Assembly: GCF_002153655.1 (NCBI RefSeq)
Contig: NZ_JOPJ01000006.1
Location: 124,001 to 188,000, forward strand
Reading direction: 5' to 3'
Length of the DNA stretch: 64,000 bases
Source: Acetobacter okinawensis
GTDB lineage: Bacteria > Pseudomonadota > Alphaproteobacteria > Acetobacterales > Acetobacteraceae
How positions within the stretch are numbered: position 1 is the first letter of the stretch; each line of letters starts with the position of its first letter. Both the position numbers and the translations under genes were made by a program. The notes below the pieces were generated by a model, which made no database searches, was not told where the DNA came from, and was given only the letters and a program-made list of their open reading frames with translations. Shown here one piece after another: positions 42,916 to 52,815 of this stretch.

Positions 42916-44379
42916 TTACAGAAATGGCGCGGGGTTGATGGTTTTTTGTCCGTTACGTAACTGAATGAACAGTGTGGACGCATTCCCTGTTGCACTCATG
43001 TGTCCCAGTGGCGCGCCTTTTGTCAAACTCTGTGCGGTATCCACACTCAGTTCCGAAAGGCCAGCAAGAATAAAGCGGTAGCGCCTGCCGCAGTTCAAAA
43101 TCACCATCTGCCCGTAGCTGCGGAATGCCCCGGCAAAATCCACGCTGCCAGAGCATGGGGCACGTACACTTGCACCCGGCGGTGTGCGGTAGGTCATGCC
43201 GGTTGTGGGGCCGGAATCGCTGGCGACGCCCCAGCCAGAGACCAGCCTGCCCGCCACGGGTTGCGCCCCCGTGCCTGCGCTGCGTTCGGCAAGGCCGGGT
43301 CCTTCTTGCTGGTTGAGTGTGGCCTGCTGCCTTCGGGCTGCCTGTGCGCGTTCAGCCTGATGGGCCTGTTCGGCGGCGGCAATTTCGTGCTGCAGGGCAG
43401 TGCGTGCGTTATCTTCCAGCGCATCCAGTCGGGCAATGGCGTCCTGCAGGCTGGATGCGCGCTGGGTCGCGGCAAGGAGCTGCTGTGCCGTATTCTGTGC
43501 TGCCCTGCTGGCCTGCTGCTGGGCAATGCGGGCGCGGGCTGCCTGCTGGCGCACCGTGTCACGCTGTTGGCTCTGGGTCTGCTTGAGCTGGGCAAGCGTT
43601 GCGTACTGGGCCGAAAGGTCTGCATCCACAGCGCTCAGGCGTGCCTGCTGGGTGCGCATGGCCTGAGCCTGCACCTCCATCTGGCGTGAAAGGCCGCGCA
43701 GGATCAAAAATCCGGTGACCGCATCCCCCTGCGGCACAGGTGCAGCCAGTAGCGTGTCGGATGGATAAAGCGACAGGCGCTCGGCTAGTGGCAGAATGGG
43801 GCCAAGAGCGCGGGCGCTGGTGTGCAGGGTGGTTTGCAGGGTGCGCTGTTCGTCACGGATTGTGCCAATGCGATCACTCAGGTCAGATATCTGCTGTTCC
43901 GTATCCTGTAGCTGACTGGTGGCGGCAATGGTTGCAGCAGACAGTGCTTGTGCCTGCGTGCTGGCCTGTGTGGCGGCAGCCTGAGCGGCTTCATTTTTAA
44001 GGCGTGAGGCCTCAATGGCGCCTGCCTGCTTGGCTTTTTCCATTTCCATGGCGGCGTGCCGTGCGTGTGCGGCCGCTACCGCTGCCTGTGCCTGCTGGAC
44101 CGAGCGGGGTTGCGGGCCAGCGGGGGAGGGGGGCGTATCGGCCGTGCCAGCCACCGCCTGTGTGCCCCGCCGTGGGGTATGGCGTTTTTTATGTGTGGGG
44201 ACAGATTGTGTCTGCCGGGTGGTCGTGGCGCTAGTCCCGCCCTTGTGCTCAGCACTCCATGCCAGTGGGGAGTGTGACGCCACAGCCATACTCCCCACCA
44301 GCAGTACAGCCCACCCCCCTTTGCGACCCATGGTCATGCGGCGCAGGGGGATGCGGGTCAGGGGCGGGCGGCGGGTCAT
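42916..44379 (-). CDS. EnvC-like murein hydrolase activator with degenerate LytM domain
   Basis: A 487-residue protein. A hydrophobic N-terminal segment (GGWAVLLVGSMAVASHSPLA) suggests export. The central part is a long Ala/Gln-rich coiled coil (about residues 90-340), and the C-terminus is a LytM/M23 fold with VSGWGVASDSGPTTGMTYRT and GQMVILNCGRRYRFILAGLS. The zinc ligands are missing: the HxxxD-type site reads TTGMT and the HxH site reads LFIQL. It therefore resembles EnvC, which activates amidases at division rather than cutting peptidoglycan. The start follows directly after the gpmI stop (TAAATG); internal ATGs at 44337 or 44331 are possible. Confidence 0.82.
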   Translation of the reverse strand: MTRRPPLTRIPLRRMTMGRKGGWAVLLVGSMAVASHSPLAWSAEHKGGTSATTTRQTQSVPTHKKRHTPRRGTQAVAGTADTPPSPAGPQPRSVQQAQAAVAAAHARHAAMEMEKAKQAGAIEASRLKNEAAQAAATQASTQAQALSAATIAATSQLQDTEQQISDLSDRIGTIRDEQRTLQTTLHTSARALGPILPLAERLSLYPSDTLLAAPVPQGDAVTGFLILRGLSRQMEVQAQAMRTQQARLSAVDADLSAQYATLAQLKQTQSQQRDTVRQQAARARIAQQQASRAAQNTAQQLLAATQRASSLQDAIARLDALEDNARTALQHEIAAAEQAHQAERAQAARRQQATLNQQEGPGLAERSAGTGAQPVAGRLVSGWGVASDSGPTTGMTYRTPPGASVRAPCSGSVDFAGAFRSYGQMVILNCGRRYRFILAGLSELSVDTAQSLTKGAPLGHMSATGNASTLFIQLRNGQKTINPAPFL

Positions 44380-45918
44380 TTAGTGTTCAAGCAGGGACTG
44401 GCCTGTCATTTCCGCAGGTTTGGGCAGGTCCATAATATCCAGCAAGGTAGGGGCAAGGTCTGCCAGCTTGCCACCATCATGCAGTTTTGTGGCATGGCTG
44501 CCTGCGACAATAAACGGCACAAGGTTGAGGGTATGCGCCGTGTGTGGGCCGCCTGTCTGGGGGTCTTTCATGGTTTCGCAGTTACCGTGGTCGGCGGTGA
44601 CCAGCAGAACACCCTGTTCTTCCTCCAGTGCCTGGGCAATGCGGCCCAGCCCGGTATCCACGGCTTCTACTGCGGTAATGGCTGCGGCCAGTACCCCGGT
44701 GTGGCCGACCATGTCCGGGTTGGCAAAGTTGAGGACAATCAGGTCGTATGTGCCGCTTTTAATGGCGGCCACGGCTTTGTCCGTCAGCTCAGGGGCCGAC
44801 ATTTCGGGTTGCAGGTCATAGGTGGCCACTTTGGGGGAGGGGACGAGAATACGGTCCTCACCTTCAAACAGGTTTTCACGTCCACCGTTCATGAAGTAGG
44901 TGACATGGGGGTATTTTTCGGTCTCGGCCATACGGAGCTGGCGCAGCCCGGCCTGAGCAACCACCTCGCCCAGCAGGTTGGTCAGTTCCTCCGGCGGGAA
45001 CAGCACGGTCATGCGGGCGGCCAGCGCATCGCTGTAATGGGTCATGGCAAGGGCTGCGGCAAAGTGCACAACCTTGCTGCGGGCAAAGCCGTTAAAATCC
45101 GGCTCAAGCATGGCGTCCATCAACTGGCGGATGCGGTCCGCGCGGAAGTTGAAGGAGAGAATACCGTCTCCATCGTGCATGCCAGTGTAGCCGGTCAGCA
45201 CGGTGGGGAGGATAAATTCGTCCGATACATCCTGCGCGTAGGCCGCACTGATAACCTCCTCGGGGCTTTGTGCCTGAGGGCCTGTTGCGCTGAGCAGGGC
45301 GTTATAGGCTTTTTCCACCCGGTCCCAGCGTTTGTCGCGGTCCATGGCGTAATAGCGGCCGGAAATGGTGGCAAGCTGCACGGCAGAAGGGAGTGCAGCC
45401 CGGAGCTGTTGCAGGTAGTTGGCGGCTGAACGGGGTGCCGTGTCACGGCCATCGGTAAACAGATGGAGGGCTACAGGGACCCCGGCATCGCTGACAATAC
45501 GGGCAAGGGCTGCTGCATGGTCCTGATGTGAATGTACACCCCCCGCGGAGATAAGCCCCATAAGGTGGCAGGTGCCGCCGGTTTTTTTGAGTGCGGCAAT
45601 AAAATCGGTCAGTGCTGGGTTGCGCGCCAGAGATCCATCCTCAATAGCCGCAAAAATGCGGGGGAGTTCCTGCATGACCACCCGACCGGCCCCGATGTTG
45701 AGGTGCCCGACCTCCGAGTTGCCCATCTGCCCGTCCGGTAGCCCCACATCTTCCCCGCTCGTGCGCAAAAAGCTGTGCGGGTTATTATGCCATAGCCGGT
45801 CAAAACTGGGGGTTCTGGCCAGATGCACAGCATTGTCCGACGAGTCTTCACGCCAGCCAAATCCGTCAAGAATGACCAGCATAGCAGTGCGCTTGTGGGG
45901 GGGGCGGGGAGATGGCAT
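44380..45918 (-). CDS. gpmI: 2,3-bisphosphoglycerate-independent phosphoglycerate mutase
   Basis: A 512-residue manganese-dependent iPGM, which interconverts 3- and 2-phosphoglycerate in glycolysis. The metal site begins at D18 (LVILDGFGWRED), the phosphorylated serine is S68 (GQMGNSEVGHLNIGAGR), and the ending VTADHGNCETMKD carries further metal ligands. ATG at 45918 gives the standard length and is preceded by GAGG; the frame is open to 45999 but those codons do not resemble the family. It is the first gene of the operon that continues into envC. Confidence 0.95.
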   Translation of the reverse strand: MPSPRPPHKRTAMLVILDGFGWREDSSDNAVHLARTPSFDRLWHNNPHSFLRTSGEDVGLPDGQMGNSEVGHLNIGAGRVVMQELPRIFAAIEDGSLARNPALTDFIAALKKTGGTCHLMGLISAGGVHSHQDHAAALARIVSDAGVPVALHLFTDGRDTAPRSAANYLQQLRAALPSAVQLATISGRYYAMDRDKRWDRVEKAYNALLSATGPQAQSPEEVISAAYAQDVSDEFILPTVLTGYTGMHDGDGILSFNFRADRIRQLMDAMLEPDFNGFARSKVVHFAAALAMTHYSDALAARMTVLFPPEELTNLLGEVVAQAGLRQLRMAETEKYPHVTYFMNGGRENLFEGEDRILVPSPKVATYDLQPEMSAPELTDKAVAAIKSGTYDLIVLNFANPDMVGHTGVLAAAITAVEAVDTGLGRIAQALEEEQGVLLVTADHGNCETMKDPQTGGPHTAHTLNLVPFIVAGSHATKLHDGGKLADLAPTLLDIMDLPKPAEMTGQSLLEH

Positions 45919-46023
45919 GGCGTTGGACCTCATTTTTTTATGTTTTTTGGGTTGTGGTGGAATAATGCCACCAAAACGCAGGGAAGATAAAGAGGTCACA
46001 GAGCGGGTTGGGGTGGATATGAA

Positions 46024-46057
46024 AACGGGGTGGTGGAACAGTGTCCACCACCCCGTT
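46024..46057 (-). terminator. Strong terminator after ilvA
   Basis: AACGGGGTGGTGGA (46024-46037) and TCCACCACCCCGTT (46044-46057) form a 14-base perfect stem with a 6-base loop, 33 bases beyond the ilvA stop. On the minus strand the stem is followed by TTTTC. The rest of the 171-base gap to gpmI has no gene. Confidence 0.88.
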
Positions 46058-46089
46058 GCAGGGCCAATATGGCAAAGCGGGTAACGCGC

Positions 46090-47286
46090 TCAGGCTCTGC
46101 GTACGATGTAGGACAGACCAAGGGCCTTGGTAATCAGCGCTGCATGTTCGGGGTCGCGCGCCTCGATCATGACTTCAAGCTGCGCTGCCTGCACGGAGGG
46201 GGCGGCAAAGAGCCGCTGGTGTGAGACCTCGATAATGTTGCCGCCCGCCTCCCCAATGGTTTTGGAAATATCGGCCAGCACACCCGGCCGGTCGGGAATT
46301 TCCATAATCAGGCGCAGGATGCGTCCATCCCGCAGCATGGCACGCAGCAGCGTGTTGGCCAGAATGCGGCTGTCAATATTTCCGCCAGAAATGGGGAGGG
46401 CGACCTTTTTGCCACGGAACAGGTCGGGGTAGGTCAGCACAGCGGCAAGGGCTGCAGCACCTGCGCCCTCGCTGACCTGTTTGGCACCTTCTGCCAGCAG
46501 GGTAATGGCGTTTTCGATCGCACATTCGGAGACGACAAGAACCTTGTCCACCTGCTTGCGAATAACCTCGTCCGTCTGCCTGCCAATCTGGAGCACGGCA
46601 ATGCCTTCGGCAATGGTGGAGCCACCATTGGGGTGCGTTGCAGGGCCGGGAAAGGCGGCGAGGGAATCGAAGGATTCAACCTGAACACCAATCAGCTCCA
46701 TGTTCGGGCGCATGGTGCGGGCCGCCACAGCACAGCCAGACAGCAGGCCGCCCCCCCCAATGGGGGCCACCAGCATGTCCAGCTCCCCTGCATCTTCCAG
46801 CAGTTCCAGCGCGCAGGTGCCTTGCCCCGCCATAACCGCAGCATCATCATACGGATGTACAAACGTGCGGCCTTCGCGCGCCTGAAGGTCCTGTGCGAAC
46901 ATCAGCGCTTCGGCAAAGCTCTCCCCTTCAAGCACCACGCGTGCGCCCCAGTTGCGCGTACGCACCACTTTGCCTGCGGGGGTGAACTTGGGCATGACAA
47001 TAACCGCGTCAATACCCAGCAGGCTGGCATGGCGGGCAACCCCCTGTGCGTGGTTGCCAGCCGATACGGCTATAACACCGCGTGCGCGCTCCTCCGGGGT
47101 CAGCAGGGCCAGCTTGTTGGCAGCCCCGCGCTCCTTGAAGGAACCAACAGCCTGAAGGTTCTCCAGCTTGAGCGTAATCTCCGCCCCCGTTGCGCGTGAT
47201 AGCGCGTGGGAGGGCACTGTGGGCGTGCGGAGAACACGGCCCTGAATACGCTTTGCCGCGGCGGTAACGTCGTCGAAAGAGATCAT
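46090..47286 (-). CDS. ilvA: Threonine ammonia-lyase with C-terminal ACT domain
   Basis: A 398-residue PLP enzyme that deaminates threonine to 2-oxobutanoate, the first step to isoleucine. The PLP lysine is K51 in GSFKERGAANK; SAGNHAQGVA and the glycine loop GGGGLLSG follow. A single ACT domain at the C-terminus (LRLIMEIPDRPGVLADISKT) suggests amino-acid control. This 400-residue single-ACT type differs from E. coli IlvA (514, two ACT-like domains). The ATG lies one base after the greA stop; no separate ribosome binding site is obvious. Confidence 0.9.
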   Translation of the reverse strand: MISFDDVTAAAKRIQGRVLRTPTVPSHALSRATGAEITLKLENLQAVGSFKERGAANKLALLTPEERARGVIAVSAGNHAQGVARHASLLGIDAVIVMPKFTPAGKVVRTRNWGARVVLEGESFAEALMFAQDLQAREGRTFVHPYDDAAVMAGQGTCALELLEDAGELDMLVAPIGGGGLLSGCAVAARTMRPNMELIGVQVESFDSLAAFPGPATHPNGGSTIAEGIAVLQIGRQTDEVIRKQVDKVLVVSECAIENAITLLAEGAKQVSEGAGAAALAAVLTYPDLFRGKKVALPISGGNIDSRILANTLLRAMLRDGRILRLIMEIPDRPGVLADISKTIGEAGGNIIEVSHQRLFAAPSVQAAQLEVMIEARDPEHAALITKALGLSYIVRRA

Positions 47287-47287
47287 G

Positions 47288-47761
47288 TCAGATAAATTTG
47301 ACGGACAGGATTTCGTAAGTTCTGTCACCACCGGGGGCGGGAACAGATACGGTATCGCCTTCCTGCTTGCCAATAAGCGACTTGGCGAGCGGGGATGAGA
47401 TGGAAATCTTGCTCTGTTTGATGTCCGCCTCGTGCAGGCCAACGATCTGGTAGGTGATTTCCTTGTCCGTATCCTCGTCAACAAGGCATACGGTTGCACC
47501 AAATTTGATATGGCTGCCAGACAGGGAGGAAGGTTCGATCACCTCGGCGGTGGAGATCAGCTCTTCCAGCTCCTGAATACGCCCTTCAATAAAGGACTGG
47601 CGCTCGCGCGCGGCGTGGTATTCGGCATTTTCTGAAAGGTCGCCGTGGCTGCGGGCTTCCGCAATGGCGCGGATAACAGCAGGGCGTTCTTCTGATCTCA
47701 GCTTGCGCAGCTCATCTTCAAGCTGAAGCAGGCCCTTGCCCGTCATTGGAGTTTTCTGCAA
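47288..47761 (-). CDS. greA: Transcription elongation factor GreA
   Basis: A 157-residue GreA, which rescues backtracked RNA polymerase by stimulating transcript cleavage. The N-terminal coiled coil carries the acidic tip in [20 protein letters not shown]; the C-terminal domain has [20 protein letters not shown] and the [20 protein letters not shown] signature. It follows carB after 144 bases and is tightly joined to ilvA. Confidence 0.96.
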   Translation of the reverse strand: MQKTPMTGKGLLQLEDELRKLRSEERPAVIRAIAEARSHGDLSENAEYHAARERQSFIEGRIQELEELISTAEVIEPSSLSGSHIKFGATVCLVDEDTDKEITYQIVGLHEADIKQSKISISSPLAKSLIGKQEGDTVSVPAPGGDRTYEILSVKFI

Positions 47762-47876
47762 GACGTGTCCCCAGAATAAAAGCTGCCGGACCTGCTGGCC
47801 CGGCGCGGTAGTTACAGCAATAGTCGCGTCGGGTGACGCCTCACACTCGTGGGGTTTGGCCCGGCATGGAACGTAA

Positions 47877-47899
47877 GGGGCAGCCGGTCAGGCTACCCC
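47877..47899 (-). terminator. Hairpin after carB
   Basis: GGGGCAGCC (47877-47885) and GGCTACCCC (47891-47899) pair with one C-A mismatch around a 5-base loop, 7 bases beyond the carB stop. The T run is weak, so partial termination before greA is the most that can be claimed. Confidence 0.45.
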
Positions 47900-47905
47900 C
47901 AGTGT

Positions 47906-50900
47906 TCAGAACGAACCACTAAAGTATGACTGAAGTGGCGCAACATCAAGCGGTCCTTCGCGCATTGCCGCAATAGCATGGATTGCAGCACGTGCGCCCG
48001 CCATGGTGGTGTAGTGCGGAATACCCAGCACAAGGGCGGAACGGCGGATGTCAAAACTGTCGGCAACCGACTGCGCACCCTGTGCGGTGTTGATGACCAT
48101 CTGCACTTCGCCCGAGCGGATGGCGTCCACGCAGTGCGGGCGTCCTTCAAGCACCTTGTTGACCACGCTCACTTCAATGCCGGACTCACGCAGCTTGCGC
48201 GCCGTGCCCCGTGTCGCCACGATTTTAAAGCCCATGGAGGCCAGCAGGCGGCCCAGCGGGGGCAGTTGCGGCTTGTCGCTCTCACGCACGGACAAGAACA
48301 CCGTACCACTCATGGGCAGGCGTACACCCGCCCCAAGCTGGGACTTGGCAAAGGCACGCTCAAAGGAGGTATCCAGCCCCATGACCTCACCCGTGGAGCG
48401 CATTTCTGGCCCAAGAATGGTGTCTACTTCCGCAAAGCGGTTGAAGGGGAACACGGCTTCCTTGACCGCCACATGCGGCACAACCGCCCGGTCGTCCAGA
48501 TTAAAGCCGCTCAGCTTGCTGCCCGCCATGACCCGTGCGCCAATTTTGGCTACGGGAACCCCCGTTGCCTTGGCCACGAACGGCACGGTGCGCGAGGCAC
48601 GCGGGTTGACCTCCAGCACAAAGATCTCCTGATCCTTGATTGCGTACTGGACGTTCATCAGCCCCACAATACCAAGCTCGCGCGCCATGGCCTCGGTCTG
48701 GGCCTTGAGTTCGGTCACAATGGCGGGGGAGAGCGTGTAGGGCGGAAGGGCGCATGCGCTGTCGCCCGAGTGAATGCCCGCTTCCTCAATGTGTTCCATT
48801 ACCCCGGCCACGTACACATCCGTGCCGTCGGCAATGCAGTCCACATCCGCCTCGATCGCCTCGTTCAGGTAGCGGTCAAGCAGGATGGGGCCGGAGGAAA
48901 TTTCATGCCCTGCGACCCGCAGCACGTCACGCATGTAACGCTGGAGGGAGGCACGGTCATACACAATTTCCATCGCCCGGCCACCCAGCACGTAGGATGG
49001 GCGGACAACCACAGGGTAGCCCACGCGTTCGGCCACGGCCTCGGCCTCTTCGGGGCTGCGGGCAATACCGTTTTCGGGCTGGCGCAGGCCGAGCTTGTGC
49101 AGCATGGCCTGGAAGCGCTCGCGGTCTTCTGCACGGTCAATGGCGTCAGCCGGGGTGCCCAGCAGCGGAATGCCTGCGGCTTCCAGTGCGCGGGAGAGCT
49201 TGAGCGGGGTCTGCCCGCCATACTGCACAATGCAGCCCTTGACCGTACCGTTACGCTGTTCGCAGCGGATCAGGGCAATGACATCTTCTGCCGTCAGCGG
49301 TTCAAAATACAGCCGGTCGGACGTGTCATAGTCGGTGGAGACCGTCTCGGGGTTACAGTTGACCATAATGGTCTCATACCCGGCCTCACGCAGGGCGTAG
49401 GCGGCATGAACACAGCAGTAGTCAAACTCGATCCCCTGACCAATACGGTTGGGGCCACCACCGAGGATGATGATCTTTTCCCGATCCGTCGGGTTGGATT
49501 CACAGACCGGAGGGGCAAAATGCCCTTCGTAGCTGGAATACATATACGGTGTTGCGGAGGCGAACTCGCCCGCGCAGGTGTCGATCCGGCGGTAAACAGG
49601 GTTTACGCCTGCTTCTGCCCGGAGCTTGGCCACTTCCTCCGGCTGGGTGCCGGACAGGCGGGAGAGCTGCACGTCGGAGAAGCCAAGTGCTTTGAGGCGG
49701 CGCAGGCCCTGTGCGTCTTTGGGCAGGCCGTGGTGTTCCACGTCACGCTCGGCGCGGATGATTTTTTCCATCTCACGCAGGAACCACGGTTCAAACTTGC
49801 AGGCCTCGTGAATGGCCTCGACCGACAGACCCGAGCGCAGCGCCTGCGCAGCCATGAGAATACGTTCCGGCCGCGGCTGGGAGAGTGCAGCACGGAAAGC
49901 GTCTTCCCCGCCATCACCGGGGACTTCCACCGGGTCCAGCCCATACAGGCCGGTTTCCATGGAGCGCAGGCCTTTTTGCAGCGCTTCGGGGAAGGAACGG
50001 CCAATGGCCATGGCCTCGCCAACCGACTTCATGGACGTGGAGAGCAGGGCGGGTGCGCCGGGGAATTTTTCAAACGTAAAGCGCGGGATCTTGACGACAA
50101 CATAGTCGATTGTCGGCTCGAAGGACGCAGGCGTTGTGCGTGTGATGTCGTTCTTCAGCTCATCCAGCGTGTAGCCCACGGCCAGCTTGGCTGCGACCTT
50201 GGCAATGGGGAAGCCCGTTGCCTTGGAGGCCAGTGCTGAGGAGCGCGAGACGCGGGGGTTCATCTCGATCACCACCATGCGGCCATCAACGGGGTTGATG
50301 CCGAACTGCACGTTGGAGCCGCCGGTTTCCACCCCGATGGCCCGCAGGCAGGCCAGAGAGGCATCACGCAGCCGCTGGTATTCCTTGTCGGTCAGCGTCA
50401 GGGCCGGGGCGACCGTAATGGAGTCACCCGTATGTACCCCCATGGGGTCGATGTTCTCGATCGAGCAGATGATAATGCAGTTGTCCGCCGTGTCGCGCAC
50501 AACTTCCATTTCGTACTCTTTCCAGCCCAGTACGGACTCTTCGACCAGCACTTCCGTGGTGGGCGAGGCATCAAGGCCGGAGAGGACAATCCGCTCGAAT
50601 TCTTCGCGGTTATAGGCAATGCCGCCACCTGAGCCACCCATGGTAAAGGAGGGGCGGATAATGGTGGGGAAGCCAATCTGCTTGAGTGCCTCGTGCGCTT
50701 CGGCCAGCGTGTGGGCAATAAAGCTGCGCGGGCTTTCAATGCCAATGGCGTCCATGGCCTCGCGGAACTTCTGGCGGTCTTCGGCGCGGTCGATCACATC
50801 GGCCTTGGCACCGATCAGCTCGACATTATGCTTTTCCAGAAAGCCCGAAGCATGCAGCGCCATGGCCGTGTTCAGCGCTGTCTGCCCGCCCATGGTGGGC

Positions 50901-51160
50901 AGCACCGCATCGGGTTTTTCCTTAAGGATAATGCGCTCGACCACTTCTGGCGTAATCGGTTCCACATAAGTGGCGTCCGCAAGGCCGGGGTCGGTCATGA
51001 TGGTGGCGGGGTTGGAATTGACCAGAATGACCCGGTACCCTTCCTCCCGCAGGGCCTTACAGGCCTGCGCGCCGGAATAGTCGAATTCGCACGCCTGACC
51101 GATAACAATGGGACCGGCGCCGATGATGAGGATGGAGCGGATGTCTGTCCGTTTGGGCAT
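47906..51160 (-). CDS. carB: Carbamoyl-phosphate synthase large subunit
   Basis: A 1084-residue CarB, the usual length. It makes carbamoyl phosphate from bicarbonate, ATP and ammonia channelled from CarA, for arginine and pyrimidine synthesis. It starts [20 protein letters not shown]; the two ATP-grasp halves carry [14 protein letters not shown] and [18 protein letters not shown], and the C-terminal allosteric domain (from about residue 940) has the [20 protein letters not shown] start. It lies 16 bases after carA in the same operon. Confidence 0.97.
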   Translation of the reverse strand: MPKRTDIRSILIIGAGPIVIGQACEFDYSGAQACKALREEGYRVILVNSNPATIMTDPGLADATYVEPITPEVVERIILKEKPDAVLPTMGGQTALNTAMALHASGFLEKHNVELIGAKADVIDRAEDRQKFREAMDAIGIESPRSFIAHTLAEAHEALKQIGFPTIIRPSFTMGGSGGGIAYNREEFERIVLSGLDASPTTEVLVEESVLGWKEYEMEVVRDTADNCIIICSIENIDPMGVHTGDSITVAPALTLTDKEYQRLRDASLACLRAIGVETGGSNVQFGINPVDGRMVVIEMNPRVSRSSALASKATGFPIAKVAAKLAVGYTLDELKNDITRTTPASFEPTIDYVVVKIPRFTFEKFPGAPALLSTSMKSVGEAMAIGRSFPEALQKGLRSMETGLYGLDPVEVPGDGGEDAFRAALSQPRPERILMAAQALRSGLSVEAIHEACKFEPWFLREMEKIIRAERDVEHHGLPKDAQGLRRLKALGFSDVQLSRLSGTQPEEVAKLRAEAGVNPVYRRIDTCAGEFASATPYMYSSYEGHFAPPVCESNPTDREKIIILGGGPNRIGQGIEFDYCCVHAAYALREAGYETIMVNCNPETVSTDYDTSDRLYFEPLTAEDVIALIRCEQRNGTVKGCIVQYGGQTPLKLSRALEAAGIPLLGTPADAIDRAEDRERFQAMLHKLGLRQPENGIARSPEEAEAVAERVGYPVVVRPSYVLGGRAMEIVYDRASLQRYMRDVLRVAGHEISSGPILLDRYLNEAIEADVDCIADGTDVYVAGVMEHIEEAGIHSGDSACALPPYTLSPAIVTELKAQTEAMARELGIVGLMNVQYAIKDQEIFVLEVNPRASRTVPFVAKATGVPVAKIGARVMAGSKLSGFNLDDRAVVPHVAVKEAVFPFNRFAEVDTILGPEMRSTGEVMGLDTSFERAFAKSQLGAGVRLPMSGTVFLSVRESDKPQLPPLGRLLASMGFKIVATRGTARKLRESGIEVSVVNKVLEGRPHCVDAIRSGEVQMVINTAQGAQSVADSFDIRRSALVLGIPHYTTMAGARAAIHAIAAMREGPLDVAPLQSYFSGSF

Positions 51161-51176
51161 GATGCGTTCGGTCCTG

Positions 51177-52589
51177 TTAGTGTTTGACGCCGTTGGTGTC
51201 GATCAGGGTGACAAAGCGTTCGAACAGATAGAAGCTGTCGGACGGGCCGGGGCTTGCCTCGGGGTGGTACTGCACGGAAAACGCTGCGTATTTGTCGGAC
51301 GCCAGTCCCTCGTTCGAGCCATCAAAAAGGCTGATGTGGGTGACATGCGCATCTTCGGGCAGGGTTGCTGCGTCCACGGCAAAGCCGTGGTTCTGGCTGG
51401 TAATTTCCACCTTGCCGGTTGCAAGGTCCTGCACGGGCTGGTTGGCGCCGCGGTGGCCGCGTTCCATCTTGTAGGTTTTGGCGCCCAGTGCCTGTGCCAG
51501 CAGCTGGTGGCCAAGGCAGATGCCAAACAGCGGTATGCCCGCTTCCAGCACGGTGCGGATGGCAGGCACGGCATAGCTTGCCGTCGCCGCCGGATCGCCC
51601 GGACCGTTGGAGAGGAACACCCCTTCGGGCTTGAGTGCGAGAATCTGCTCACCCGTGGTGGTGGCGGGCACTACGGTTACGTCGCACCCGGCACTGACAA
51701 GGCAGCGCAGGATGTTGCGTTTTGCACCGTAGTCCACTGCCACAACCTTGCGGCGCTTGCCTGTGGGGGCGGCGGTGTTGTCCGGCCATGACCATACACC
51801 CTCGGACCACGTATAGGGGGCGGCGCAGGTGACTTCCTTGGCAAGGTCCATGCCTTCCAGCCCCGGCCATGCGGCCACTTCGGCAGCAATGGCGTCCAGA
51901 TCAAACCTGCCATCGGCGGGGAAGACAAGAGCTGCGGTCTGCGCACCGCCATCGCGGATTTTCAGCGTCAGGCTGCGGGTGTCCACACCGGCAATGCCGG
52001 GGGTGCCGTGCTGCTTGAGCCACGCATCCAGGCTGCTGGTGGCGCGCCAGTTGGCCTGTTCGGTCGGGTCTTCCTTGACCACCAGACCAAGGGCTGCGGG
52101 GCGTGCGGCCTCATCATCCAGCGCGTTTGTGCCGACATTGCCAACATGCGGAAAGGTAAAGGTGATGATCTGCCCGGCAAAGGAGGGGTCGGTCAGGGTT
52201 TCCTGATACCCGGTCATGCCGGTGGAAAAGCAGATTTCCCCAATGGCGGGCTTGGGTGTGAAGGCGCCAAAGCCTTTCCCCCACAATACGCTGCCATCTG
52301 CGAGAACAAGAGCGGCGGTCGCGCCATCCGGGCGGGCTTGAGGCATGGATGATCCTGTCTGGCTGCCTCCCGCAAGGGGGGAGGGTCTGTCTGTAACTGC
52401 GGGGGTGGGCTGAAGGTCCTGAAGGGAAAGACCCGTGGCCTGTGCAATGGCAGGCCAATGGCGGGAGGGAATGGCCTGCGCCTGTCGCCATTTGCGAATG
52501 GCCTCGGTGCCAACGCCGGTCAGCCGCGCCGTGGCCTCCGGGCCGCCAATGCGGGCGATAATGGAGTCGATTGACATGGGCATGGGCAA
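51177..52589 (-). CDS. carA: Carbamoyl-phosphate synthase small subunit fused to an N-terminal HTH domain
   Basis: A 470-residue protein. Residues about 5-60 form a Cro/YdaS-like helix-turn-helix domain ([49 protein letters not shown]). A Pro/Ser/Gly linker (61-81) leads to a complete CarA from about residue 88 ([20 protein letters not shown]), with the amidotransferase cysteine at residue 358 (FGICLGHQL) and the His/Glu pair in YHPEASPG. CarA alone is normally about 380-400 residues. TTG at 52589 has GGAGG seven bases upstream; ATGs at 52583 and 52577 are alternatives. An internal ATG at 52346 with AGGA six bases upstream would give plain CarA (389 residues). Confidence 0.93.
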   Translation of the reverse strand: MPMPMSIDSIIARIGGPEATARLTGVGTEAIRKWRQAQAIPSRHWPAIAQATGLSLQDLQPTPAVTDRPSPLAGGSQTGSSMPQARPDGATAALVLADGSVLWGKGFGAFTPKPAIGEICFSTGMTGYQETLTDPSFAGQIITFTFPHVGNVGTNALDDEAARPAALGLVVKEDPTEQANWRATSSLDAWLKQHGTPGIAGVDTRSLTLKIRDGGAQTAALVFPADGRFDLDAIAAEVAAWPGLEGMDLAKEVTCAAPYTWSEGVWSWPDNTAAPTGKRRKVVAVDYGAKRNILRCLVSAGCDVTVVPATTTGEQILALKPEGVFLSNGPGDPAATASYAVPAIRTVLEAGIPLFGICLGHQLLAQALGAKTYKMERGHRGANQPVQDLATGKVEITSQNHGFAVDAATLPEDAHVTHISLFDGSNEGLASDKYAAFSVQYHPEASPGPSDSFYLFERFVTLIDTNGVKH

Positions 52590-52633
52590 GATGGTTCCTC
52601 CTCCAGATGCTCTTTTAGCAGCATGTCACGGAG

Positions 52634-52703
52634 GTGGGAAGAAATTTCCCACTCAGGGGGCGGGGTGCGCGGGGTGTGTGGGAAGTTTTTTCCCATATGG
52701 GGA
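52634..52703. promoter_or_regulatory. Tandem TGGGAA palindromes upstream of carA
   Basis: Two inverted repeats, GTGGGAA-N5-TTCCCAC (52634-52652) and GTGGGAA-N5-TTCCCAT (52678-52696), lie 44 bases centre to centre in the 226-base divergent region between carA and yqeY. A further half-site TGGGGA (52698-52703) completes CCCATATGGG (52692-52701). The first repeat overlaps the likely carA promoter zone. The binding protein is unknown; the HTH domain of CarA is a candidate. Nothing else is recognised in the remaining bases of the gap. Confidence 0.6.
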
Positions 52704-52815
52704 TTTATCGCCACATTCCAGCGTCTGTCTTTAGGCGTGGTCTTTTTTGCGCCGCCGGGTGATATGGTGCTCAACGACGGCAAGACTGTAATACGGATAT
52801 GGAGTGTAGAGAAGC

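Noticed and set aside
47978-50239. A 753-codon open frame on the plus strand opposite carB
   Set aside because: It mirrors the codon pattern of the real carB gene on the other strand, has no recognisable domain and no ribosome binding site; high G+C genomes give such shadow frames.
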